64,000 bases of DNA, from the NCBI RefSeq assembly GCF_001571245.1, contig NZ_BCTK01000001.1:186001-250000 (forward strand), in the 5' to 3' direction. The first letter of the stretch is position 1. The number at the start of each line of letters is the position of its first letter. The position numbers and the translations under genes were made by a program. Shown here in pieces: positions 16,822-24,711 of this stretch. Under the pieces are notes generated by a model that worked only from the letters and a program-made list of their open reading frames with translations, was not told the origin of the DNA and searched no databases. The DNA is from Achromobacter piechaudii NBRC 102461. GTDB taxonomy: Bacteria; Pseudomonadota; Gammaproteobacteria; Burkholderiales; Burkholderiaceae_B.

Positions 16822-17523
16822 GTGCGTGGCAAACCCCCATTTCGCGGCGGCGGCAAGCTGACCGCCCTGATCGTTGCCGTGATCCTCGCGGCGGCGGGCG
16901 CCATCGTGAACTGGCTGCAACCTGCCGGGCAAGGTGACTCGCCCTCCGCGTCGCGCCCGGGTTCGTCCCGCAGCGGGTCGTCTTCGTCGGCCCCGCCGTC
17001 CTCCGCCCCGTCCTCCCCGCAATCCGGCCCCGCGCTGGCCGATGGCGTCCCAAAGGGCAGCTACACCCTGACCGGCGTGATCGTCAACGTGGCGGACGGC
17101 GACACCGTCACCCTGCGCGCGCGCGATGGCCAGCGGCGCATCCGCATGGACAGCATCGACGCGCCCGAAGAAGGCCATGGCGCCGACCAACCCGGCCAAC
17201 CCTTTGCCGAGGCGTCCCGCAAGAACCTGGCCGACCTGGTAGCGGGCAAGACGCTGACCGCGCAATGCTATGAACAAGACCAGTACGGCCGCGACGTCTG
17301 CGCGCTGATCCTCGATAACGGGTCCTCGGCCAATCGCATGCAGGTGCAGGCCGGCTACGCCTGGGCCTACACCGCCAGGCGCGGCGATTACCTGCGCGAC
17401 ACGGCCATGACCGGCCTGCAACGGCAGGCGCAGCAAGCGCGGCGTGGGCTATGGGCGCAAGAGGGCGCGGTGCAACCGTGGAAGTGGCGCTACGACTGCT
17501 GGCGTCAGCGCCAGTGCGGGTGA
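16822..17523 (+). CDS. Membrane-anchored thermonuclease-family (SNase) protein
   Basis: Staphylococcal-nuclease-fold proteins cut DNA or RNA with calcium. The 233-residue product has an N-terminal hydrophobic segment (about 13-33), a Ser/Pro linker (about 40-70) and the OB-fold domain (about 78-215). It contains VADGDTVTLRARDG, RIRMDSIDAPE and YGRDVCAL, which hold the family's Arg/Glu/Arg catalytic set. The start is GTG at 16822 with GGAG seven bases upstream. The position of the anchor predicts a periplasmic nuclease. It stands alone, in the same direction as the CorA gene. Confidence 0.85.
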   Translation: MRGKPPFRGGGKLTALIVAVILAAAGAIVNWLQPAGQGDSPSASRPGSSRSGSSSSAPPSSAPSSPQSGPALADGVPKGSYTLTGVIVNVADGDTVTLRARDGQRRIRMDSIDAPEEGHGADQPGQPFAEASRKNLADLVAGKTLTAQCYEQDQYGRDVCALILDNGSSANRMQVQAGYAWAYTARRGDYLRDTAMTGLQRQAQQARRGLWAQEGAVQPWKWRYDCWRQRQCG

Positions 17524-17627
17524 CAAGCGGGGGAGTCCGCCCCGTGCATCCGCTAGGGCATGCCTGGGTACTGGCCGCGTTCCGCGTTTGCTATCCTCTG
17601 TCGCAACGTTTTGAAGGGAAGGTTTCC

Positions 17628-19862
17628 ATGCTTGCAATGAAGCGGCTCAGGGCGACAGCCATGCTGATGTTGCTGGCGCTGGCGGGCTGCTCGCAAGAAA
17701 GCCCCATCAACAGCCCGTATCCGTCCGGCGCCGAAAGCCAGAACACGTTCTACTCCGCGTTCGTGCAGCGCTCGCCCAAGTACCTGGATCCGGCAAGCTC
17801 GTATTCCGGCGACGAAACGCCCTATACCTACAACATCTACGAACCGCTGTACGGCTATCACTACCTGAAGCGGCCCTATGAACTGGTGCCGCGCGCCGCT
17901 CAAACCATCGACCCGCCGCAGTATCTGGACGCCCAGGGCAAGCCCTTGCCGGCCGACGCGCCGGGCGAGCAGATCGCGCAAAGTGTCTACGACATCAAGA
18001 TCCGTCCTGGCGTGCGCTTTCAGCCGCACCCCGCGTTTGCGCGCAAGACCGATGGCAGCTACGACTACTTCCCGCTCCAGGAAGAGGAACTCAAGGACAA
18101 GTACTACATCCCCGACTTCCCCCGCACGGGAACGCGCGAGCTGACGGCGGATGACTACGTCTACGCGTTTCGCCGGCTGGCCAGCCCGCGCGTGGTATCG
18201 CCCATCTATTCCGTGATGGCCGACTACGTGGTCGGCATGCAGGAATATGGCGACCGCCTGCGCAAGCGCGACCAGGATCTGCGCCGCGATATCCCCGGCG
18301 GCGGCGCCGCGCCCTGGCTGGATTTGCGCGAAGCCGACGGCTTCACGGGCGTCCAGGCCCTGGACCCGCACACGCTGCGCATCCGGGTCAAGGGCAAATA
18401 CCCCCAGTTCAAATACTGGCTGGCCATGACGTTCACCGCGCCCATCCCCTGGGAGGCCGACCGCTTCTACAGCCAGCCGGGTATGGCGGCGCACGACCTG
18501 TCGCTGAACACCTGGCCCGTCGGCACCGGCCCGTACATGATGGCCGAGTCCTTGCAGAACCGCCGCCACGTGCTGGTGCGCAACCCCAACTTCCATGGCG
18601 AAACCTATCCCTGCGAGGGCGAACCCGGCGACAAGGAAGCGGGCCTGCTGGCCGATTGCGGCAAGCCCACGCCCTTCATCGACCGCGCGGTATTCAGCCT
18701 GGAAAAAGAAGCCATTCCGCTGATCGGCAAGTTCATGCAGGGCTATTACGACGTGCCGCAGATCGAGCGCGGCGAATACGGCGTGGCGATGCTGGTGGCG
18801 GCCGGCGATAGCCAGGACAAGGCCAAGCAATATCGGGAACACGGCATCCGCCTGCCCACTACGGTCGAAACCGCCAACTGGTATATGGGCTTCAACTGGC
18901 TGGATCCGGTGGTCGGCAAGGGCGACACGCCCGAACAGGCCGAGAAGAACCGCAAGCTGCGCCAGGCCATCAGCATCGTGTTCGACTGGGAAGAATTCGT
19001 CACCGTCTTCGAGAACGATCAGGCATCAGTGGCGCAAGGCCCCGTGCCGCCCGGCGTGCTGGGCTACCGCGAACCGCCCGAAGGCGTGAACCCGGTGGTC
19101 TATGACCTGGTCGATGGCAAGCCGGTGCGCAAGTCCGTCGACGTGGCCAAGCGGTTGTTGGCCGAAGCAGGCTACCCCGACGGCCGCAACGCCAAGACCG
19201 GCGCGCCGCTGGTGCTGTATTACGACGCCATGCAGGGTGGCGGATCGAACCCGCGCTTTGACTGGATGCGCCGGCAGATGGCCAAGATCGGCGTGCAGCT
19301 GGATGTGCGGTCAACCGACTACAACCGCTTTCAGGACAAGATGAAGCGCGGCGCCGCGCAGATCTTCCTGTGGGGCTGGAACGCCGATTACCCCGACGCC
19401 GAGAACTTCCTGTTTCTGCTCTACGGCCCCAACGCCAAGGCGCGCGGGGGCGGCGAGAACGCGGCCAACTACGACAGCCCTGAATTCGACAAACTGTTCG
19501 AGCAAATGAAATTCCTGGACGACGGTCCCGAGAAAGAGCAGCTGATCGCCAAGATGGTAGCGATCGTGCAACGCGACGCGCCGTGGATGTTCGGCTACTT
19601 CCCGATGTCGGGCGGGGCGTATCAGCAGTGGGTGGGCAACGCCAAGCCGACGCAGATGGTGCGCAATACGCTGCAATACATGAAGATCGATCCAGCCCTG
19701 CGGCAGCAGAAGATCGATGAATGGAACGTCCCAAAGTGGTGGCCGATCGGGCTGTTCGTGCTGCTGCTGGCGCTGGCGATCTGGCCGTCCTACATCGCGC
19801 TCAAGCGCCGCGAACGCCAGACCGCCTTTGGCCCGGTGGCGCGCAAGGAGGATCAATCATGA
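17628..19862 (+). CDS. Peptide/oligopeptide ABC transporter substrate-binding lipoprotein with C-terminal membrane helix
   Basis: This is an SBP family 5 protein that captures peptides for the adjacent permeases. The 744-residue precursor has a lipobox LALAGC (Cys21) and the long two-lobed binding domain. Unusually, a C-terminal hydrophobic helix lies at about 706-728 (GLFVLLLALAIWPSYIAL) followed by basic residues. Typical binding proteins have only one anchor. GAAGGGAAGG precedes the ATG at 17628, and longer in-frame starts would bury the signal. The stop overlaps the next ATG by four bases, so translation is coupled. The ligand is unknown. Confidence 0.88.
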   Translation: MLAMKRLRATAMLMLLALAGCSQESPINSPYPSGAESQNTFYSAFVQRSPKYLDPASSYSGDETPYTYNIYEPLYGYHYLKRPYELVPRAAQTIDPPQYLDAQGKPLPADAPGEQIAQSVYDIKIRPGVRFQPHPAFARKTDGSYDYFPLQEEELKDKYYIPDFPRTGTRELTADDYVYAFRRLASPRVVSPIYSVMADYVVGMQEYGDRLRKRDQDLRRDIPGGGAAPWLDLREADGFTGVQALDPHTLRIRVKGKYPQFKYWLAMTFTAPIPWEADRFYSQPGMAAHDLSLNTWPVGTGPYMMAESLQNRRHVLVRNPNFHGETYPCEGEPGDKEAGLLADCGKPTPFIDRAVFSLEKEAIPLIGKFMQGYYDVPQIERGEYGVAMLVAAGDSQDKAKQYREHGIRLPTTVETANWYMGFNWLDPVVGKGDTPEQAEKNRKLRQAISIVFDWEEFVTVFENDQASVAQGPVPPGVLGYREPPEGVNPVVYDLVDGKPVRKSVDVAKRLLAEAGYPDGRNAKTGAPLVLYYDAMQGGGSNPRFDWMRRQMAKIGVQLDVRSTDYNRFQDKMKRGAAQIFLWGWNADYPDAENFLFLLYGPNAKARGGGENAANYDSPEFDKLFEQMKFLDDGPEKEQLIAKMVAIVQRDAPWMFGYFPMSGGAYQQWVGNAKPTQMVRNTLQYMKIDPALRQQKIDEWNVPKWWPIGLFVLLLALAIWPSYIALKRRERQTAFGPVARKEDQS

Positions 19863-20836
19863 TCGGCTACGTGATCCGCCGGCTGCTGTATGGCGTGCTG
19901 ATTCTGATCGGCGTGAACCTGTTCACCTTCATCCTGTTCTTCGCGGTCAACACGCCCGATGACATGGCGCGCCTGGCTATCGGCGGGCAGCGCGCCAGCC
20001 AGGACGCGGTGGAAAAATGGAAGGTCGAACGCGGCTACGACAAGCCGCTGTTCTACAACAAGCAGGCGCAGGGAACCGCCCAACTGACCGACACGATTTT
20101 CTATCAGCGTTCGGTGCCCTTGCTGGCGATGGAGTTCGGCGCGTCCGACAGCGGCCGCGACATCGGCCGCGAGATCCAGACGCGCATGGGGCCCAGCCTG
20201 GCGCTGGCCGTGCCGACCTTCGTGCTGGGGCTGTTCGTCAGCATCGTGTTTTCACTGACGCTGGTGTATTTTCGCGCCACGCGGCTGGACTTCTGGGGCG
20301 TGGTGGTCTGCGTGCTGCTGCTGTCCATCTCCAGCCTGTTCTACATCATCGCGGGCCAATGGGTGTTCGCCAAGCTGATGCGGCTGGTGCCGTTCTCGGG
20401 ATTCGCGGGCGGGCTGGACGTGGTCAAGTTCCTGGCGTTGCCGGTGCTGATCGCCATCGTCTCGCGCCTGGGGCCCGAGGCGCGCTTTTACCGCACGCTG
20501 TTCCTGGAAGAAATCGGCAAGGACTACGTGCGCACCGCGCGCGCCAAGGGACTGGCCGAACGCATCGTGCTGTTTCGGCACGTGCTGCGCAACGCGATGC
20601 TGCCCATCCTGACCAGCACCGTCGCCGCGCTGCCGCTGCTGTTCATGGGCAGCCTGATCGCGGAATCCTTCTTCGGCATTCCGGGCCTGGGCAGCTACAC
20701 CATCGACGCCATCAACGCGCAGGACTTTTCCGTGGTGCGCGCCATGGTGTTCCTGGGCGCGGCGCTCTACATCGTGGGGCTGATCCTGGCCGACATTTCC
20801 TACACGCTGGCTGACCCCCGCGTCCGATTCGAGTAG
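19859..20836 (+). CDS. Peptide ABC transporter permease (DppB/OppB-like)
   Basis: This is an inner-membrane subunit of a peptide importer with 325 residues. It begins MIGYVIRRLLYGVLILIGVN, the usual first helix of this family. It has the cytoplasmic EAA-loop region DYVRTARAKGLAERIVLFRH that contacts the ATPase, and it ends with the conserved LADPRVRFE. AAGGAGG (19845-19851) is a strong ribosome site inside the previous gene. Loop 1 between the first two helices is longer than usual (about 30-120). Confidence 0.92.
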   Translation: MIGYVIRRLLYGVLILIGVNLFTFILFFAVNTPDDMARLAIGGQRASQDAVEKWKVERGYDKPLFYNKQAQGTAQLTDTIFYQRSVPLLAMEFGASDSGRDIGREIQTRMGPSLALAVPTFVLGLFVSIVFSLTLVYFRATRLDFWGVVVCVLLLSISSLFYIIAGQWVFAKLMRLVPFSGFAGGLDVVKFLALPVLIAIVSRLGPEARFYRTLFLEEIGKDYVRTARAKGLAERIVLFRHVLRNAMLPILTSTVAALPLLFMGSLIAESFFGIPGLGSYTIDAINAQDFSVVRAMVFLGAALYIVGLILADISYTLADPRVRFE

Positions 20837-20841
20837 CCGCC

Positions 20842-22350
20842 ATGCCCAAGATCGTCTTGCTTTGGACCGACGTCGCGCTGTGGCTCATGGTGCTGGGTGC
20901 GCTGGCCTACATCTGGCGCGCGCGCCGCAGCCCGAACCTGCGCGCCACCTGGGGGCGGGTTGCGCGCGACACGCCCGCCATGTGTTCGGCCGTCATTCTG
21001 GCCGCGTTCACGGTGGTGGGCCTGCTCGATTCCGTGCACTATCGGCCGCAGTTGCCGCCCGCGCCGGGCGCAGCCGCCGACGCGCCGCCCATCTACGCGC
21101 CCGTGGTCAAGTCCGCGCTGGACGGCCTGTTGGCCGGCACGGTGCTGACCCAGCCTGAAAGAAACTACTCGCAGCCGCTGGCCGTGAAGCTGTTCCTGAA
21201 GGAAACCATGCTGGTGGACGACAAGCCGGTACGCGATTTTCCGCGCCTGCGCGGCGCGGCCACGCACCTGACCGACCCCGATACCCAGCACGTGCCCGAT
21301 GTCCTCAAGCGCCTGGGGTGGGGCCTGGCGGGCGGGCTGGTCGTGGCCCTGGTGGCCATCGTCGCGCTGGGCGCGTGCCTGGCGCGCCGCGCGCGCTCGA
21401 CGTCGCAGGCGGCGCAGATGCTGTTGGGCGGACATTCCGATGTGCCCTGGCGCGCCATGGCCGTCACCTTCACCCTGCTATGCCTGACGGCGGGCGCGCT
21501 GGCCGGCCTGTCCAGCGGCTACCACGCGCTGGGCACGGACCGCATCGGCAACGACGTGTTGTGGCAGGCGCTGAAAAGCATCCGCACGGCGCTCGTCATC
21601 GGCAGCCTGACCACCCTGGCCATGCTGCCGCCTGCCATCATCTTCGGCATTGCCGCCGGCTACTTCAAGGGCAAGGTCGACGACGCCATCCAATACCTGT
21701 ACACGACCATCACGTCGATTCCCGGCGTGCTGCTGGTGGCGGCGTGCGCGTTGATGATGCAGGTGTACATCGACAACCATGCCGACCTGTTCGACACCTC
21801 GGTGGCGCGCGCGGACCTGCGGCTGTTCCTGCTGTGCATGATTCTCGGCCTGACCGGCTGGGCGGGCCTGTGCCGCCTGCTGCGCGCCGAAACACTGAAG
21901 CTGCGCGAGCTGGAATACGTGCAGGCGGCGCGCGCGTTCGGCGTGTCGCACTGGCGCATCATGACGCGGCACCTGTTGCCCAACGTGGCGCATCTGGTGC
22001 TGATCACGGTGGTGCTGGAATTCTCGGGGCTGGTGCTGTATGAAGCCGTGCTGTCCTACCTGGGCATCGGCGTGGACCCCAGCATGAATTCCTTTGGTTC
22101 GATGATTGACGGGGCGCGCCTGGAAATGTCCCGCGATCCGATGATCTGGTGGAGCCTCATGACCGCTTTTCTTTTCATGCTGGCGCTGGTGCTGGCGGCC
22201 AACCTGTTTGCCGACGCCGTGCGCGACGCCTTCGATCCGCGCACGCGCCGCTACAAGCCCAGCCGCATGGCGCGCCTGGGCGGTTGGTTCGGCCGTCGCC
22301 AGACGCTGGTGGCCGAGCCGCGCCCTTCGAAATCGGGAGACGCGCCATGA
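20842..22350 (+). CDS. Peptide ABC transporter permease (DppC/OppC-like) with long N-terminal extension
   Basis: This is the partner permease, 502 residues against about 300 for typical DppC. The extra part is N-terminal: helices near 10-28, 47-68 and 160-182 enclose a periplasmic stretch. The standard domain follows, with the EAA loop YVQAARAFGVSHWRIMTRHL and the C-terminal FADAVRDAFDPRTRR. It starts six bases after the first permease, and its stop overlaps the ATPase start by four bases. The extension may contact the membrane-anchored binding protein, which is inference. Confidence 0.9.
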   Translation: MPKIVLLWTDVALWLMVLGALAYIWRARRSPNLRATWGRVARDTPAMCSAVILAAFTVVGLLDSVHYRPQLPPAPGAAADAPPIYAPVVKSALDGLLAGTVLTQPERNYSQPLAVKLFLKETMLVDDKPVRDFPRLRGAATHLTDPDTQHVPDVLKRLGWGLAGGLVVALVAIVALGACLARRARSTSQAAQMLLGGHSDVPWRAMAVTFTLLCLTAGALAGLSSGYHALGTDRIGNDVLWQALKSIRTALVIGSLTTLAMLPPAIIFGIAAGYFKGKVDDAIQYLYTTITSIPGVLLVAACALMMQVYIDNHADLFDTSVARADLRLFLLCMILGLTGWAGLCRLLRAETLKLRELEYVQAARAFGVSHWRIMTRHLLPNVAHLVLITVVLEFSGLVLYEAVLSYLGIGVDPSMNSFGSMIDGARLEMSRDPMIWWSLMTAFLFMLALVLAANLFADAVRDAFDPRTRRYKPSRMARLGGWFGRRQTLVAEPRPSKSGDAP

Positions 22351-24068
22351 GCCAGGACACGCCCTTGCTGGACGTCCGTGGCCTGGACGTGGACATCGCC
22401 GGCGAAGCCGGCATGACGCATGCGGTCAAGCGGCTGGAGCTGGCCATTTCCCAGCGCCAGACTTTCGCGCTGGTCGGAGAATCGGGCTGCGGCAAGAGCA
22501 TCACGGCGCTGGCGCTGCTGCGGCTGCTGCCGGATGCCGGCCGTATCGTGGGCGGCCAGATCGACCTGGACGGCCAGGACCTGAACCGCCTGCCCGAAAG
22601 CGCGATGCGCGGCGTGCGCGGCGGCCGCATCGGCATCATCTTCCAGGAACCGTCGACCAGCCTGAACCCCGTCATGCGCGTGGGCGACCAGATCATCGAA
22701 ACGCTGACGGCGCATACGCCCTTGCGCGGCGCGGCGGCGCGGGCGCGCGCCATCGATTGGCTGCGTCGCGTGGGCATACCCGAGCCCGAGCGGCGCGTAG
22801 ACGACTATCCGTTCCAGTTTTCGGGCGGGCAGAAGCAGCGCGTCATGATCGCCATCGCCTTGGCGGCCGAACCGCTGCTGCTGATCGCCGACGAACCCAC
22901 CACGGCGCTGGACGTCACGGTGCAGGCCCAGGTGCTGGACCTGCTGGCCGATATCCAGCGCGAGATGGGCATGGCCGTGATGCTGATCACGCATGATCTG
23001 GCGGTGGTCAAGAACGTGGCGCATCACGTCGCGCTGATGCGCGGCGGGGAAATCGTGGAAAGCGCCAGCGCCGAGGAATTTTTCCGCGCGCCCAAGCATC
23101 CGTATGCGCGCCAGCTGTTCGAAGCCATTCCCACCTTCGACAAGCGCGGCGCGCCGCTGACCGAGCAGGGCCGTCAGGCCATCGCCTCTGATGGAGGCAA
23201 GCGCGCCAGCCAGCGCGAGGCGCGCGGCGCGGGTGAAGTGGTGCTGGATGTGCAGGACCTGAAAGTGCATTACCCCGTGCGCAAGGGCCCGCTGCGGCGC
23301 GTCGTGTCGTGGGTCAAGGCGGTGGACGGCGTCACGTTCACACTGCGCGCGGGCGAGACGCTGGCCTTGCTGGGCGAATCCGGCTGCGGCAAGACCACCA
23401 CCGGCAAGGCGCTGCTGCGGCTGATCGACGGCGCGCGCATCTCGGGCCGCGCCATGCTGCAAGGCAAGGATCTGCTGACGGCCGACCGCCGCACGCTGCG
23501 CGATCTGCGGCAAGACATCCAGATCGTGTTCCAGGACCCTTACGCATCGCTCGACCCGCGCATGCGCGTGGGCGACATCCTGGATGAAGGGCTGGCATCG
23601 CTACGGCGCTCAATGAGCGCGCAGGCGCGCGCGGCCCATGCGGCGCAATTGATCGAACGCGTGGGCTTGCCCGCCAACACGCTGACGCGCTATCCGCACG
23701 AATTTTCGGGCGGCCAGCGCCAGCGCATCGCCATTGCGCGCGCGCTGGCGGTGGAGCCCAAGGTGCTGATCTGCGACGAACCCACCTCGGCGCTGGACGT
23801 GTCCGTACAGGCGCAGATTCTGGATCTGCTGCGCGAATTGCAGGACGAATTGGGCATCGCGTATCTGTTCATCACGCACAACTTCGGCGTGGTGGAGTAT
23901 CTGGCGGACCGCATCGCCGTGATGGACGGCGGCCGCATCGTCGAGCTGGGCGATGCCGATGCCGTCCTGCATGCGCCTCGCCAGGACTTGACGCGCCGTT
24001 TGCTGGCGGCGGTGCCGCGCCTGCAATTTGGCACGTCTGACAAGGATTCGCCTACCTCGCCGCAATAA
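22347..24068 (+). CDS. Peptide ABC transporter ATPase, two nucleotide-binding domains in one chain (DppD-DppF/GsiA type)
   Basis: It powers the importer. The 573-residue protein holds two complete ABC domains. The first (about 1-265) has GESGCGKS, the signature FSGGQKQR and Walker B LLIADEPTTALD. The second (about 300-555) has GESGCGKT, FSGGQRQR and VLICDEPTSALD. Because both domains are intact, it can form the full ATPase alone without a separate partner. The start ATG at 22347 overlaps the permease stop, and a longer upstream frame is not coding. It ends the four-gene operon. The next gene converges, with two hairpins between them. Confidence 0.93.
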   Translation: MSQDTPLLDVRGLDVDIAGEAGMTHAVKRLELAISQRQTFALVGESGCGKSITALALLRLLPDAGRIVGGQIDLDGQDLNRLPESAMRGVRGGRIGIIFQEPSTSLNPVMRVGDQIIETLTAHTPLRGAAARARAIDWLRRVGIPEPERRVDDYPFQFSGGQKQRVMIAIALAAEPLLLIADEPTTALDVTVQAQVLDLLADIQREMGMAVMLITHDLAVVKNVAHHVALMRGGEIVESASAEEFFRAPKHPYARQLFEAIPTFDKRGAPLTEQGRQAIASDGGKRASQREARGAGEVVLDVQDLKVHYPVRKGPLRRVVSWVKAVDGVTFTLRAGETLALLGESGCGKTTTGKALLRLIDGARISGRAMLQGKDLLTADRRTLRDLRQDIQIVFQDPYASLDPRMRVGDILDEGLASLRRSMSAQARAAHAAQLIERVGLPANTLTRYPHEFSGGQRQRIAIARALAVEPKVLICDEPTSALDVSVQAQILDLLRELQDELGIAYLFITHNFGVVEYLADRIAVMDGGRIVELGDADAVLHAPRQDLTRRLLAAVPRLQFGTSDKDSPTSPQ

Positions 24069-24102
24069 AAAGCGCGCCCTGATCCGGACGATCCAGGGCG
24101 CG
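24065..24102 (-). terminator. Intrinsic terminator of the MarR gene
   Basis: CGCGCCCTG (24073-24081) pairs with CAGGGCGCG (24094-24102). On the minus strand the stem is followed by TTTTT from the A-run 24067-24071, giving a standard rho-independent end for the MarR/lipoprotein transcript. It overlaps the stop region of the ABC ATPase gene on the other strand. Confidence 0.7.
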
Positions 24103-24107
24103 TGGCA

Positions 24108-24135
24108 GGTTGGCGTCCCGGGTGGGACGCCAACC
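24108..24135. other. Perfect 12-base hairpin in the convergent gap
   Basis: GGTTGGCGTCCC (24108-24119) and GGGACGCCAACC (24124-24135) form a perfect stem with a GGGT loop. It lies only four bases from the MarR stop and has no T-run on either strand. Together with the terminator beside it, it fills the 70-base gap. Confidence 0.6.
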
Positions 24136-24138
24136 GCG

Positions 24139-24684
24139 TCAGAGGTCGTGATGCGAGCTAGGCGTCTCCAGCCAGACCAGCGTGTCGTGCCGCAGCGTGC
24201 GCACGCACTGCGCGAGGAAGGCATGCACGGTTTCCAGTTCGGCGGTGTCGTAGCGGCGCGCCATCAGCATCACTGCGTCGGCGACCCACTGGCGTTCCTG
24301 CGCCAGGTGCTGGCACTGTTCCTCGACCGGCCGGATCACGATCATCCGGCGATCCAGCGGGTGGCGGCCACGCTGGACATAACCGGCCGCCTCCAGCCGG
24401 TTGATCAAGGCGGTGGCGCCGCCCGAACTGATGCCCATCAACTGGGCGAGCTGCCCGGTAGGCAGGGCGTCGAACTCCATCACCAATTCCAACGCTTTCA
24501 GATCCGCCAGGGGGATGCCCAGCTTTTCGGCCAGGGCCGACTGGCACGCGGCGTTATACACCGAGAACTGCCGGCCCAGCATCAGGGCGATATCGTCGAG
24601 CATGCCCGGCCGCAATTCACTCGTGCTGGATTCAGGCATCACGTTCACATGCTCATGGTGGGCGATCGTTTCTTGTTGCAGCAT
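24139..24684 (-). CDS. MarR-family transcription regulator
   Basis: This is a winged-helix dimeric regulator of 181 residues. The DNA-binding part is TGQLAQLMGISSGGATAL followed by the wing RGRHPLDRRMIVIRPV. GGAG lies about eight bases before the ATG. It begins 27 bases after the stop of the Gly-rich lipoprotein gene on the same strand, so the two probably share a transcript and the regulator may control that gene. No cysteine redox sensor or ligand signature is obvious, so the inducer is unknown. Confidence 0.85.
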   Translation of the reverse strand: MLQQETIAHHEHVNVMPESSTSELRPGMLDDIALMLGRQFSVYNAACQSALAEKLGIPLADLKALELVMEFDALPTGQLAQLMGISSGGATALINRLEAAGYVQRGRHPLDRRMIVIRPVEEQCQHLAQERQWVADAVMLMARRYDTAELETVHAFLAQCVRTLRHDTLVWLETPSSHHDL

Positions 24685-24711
24685 GATTTCGCTCCTTAGC
24701 GGATCAATGTT

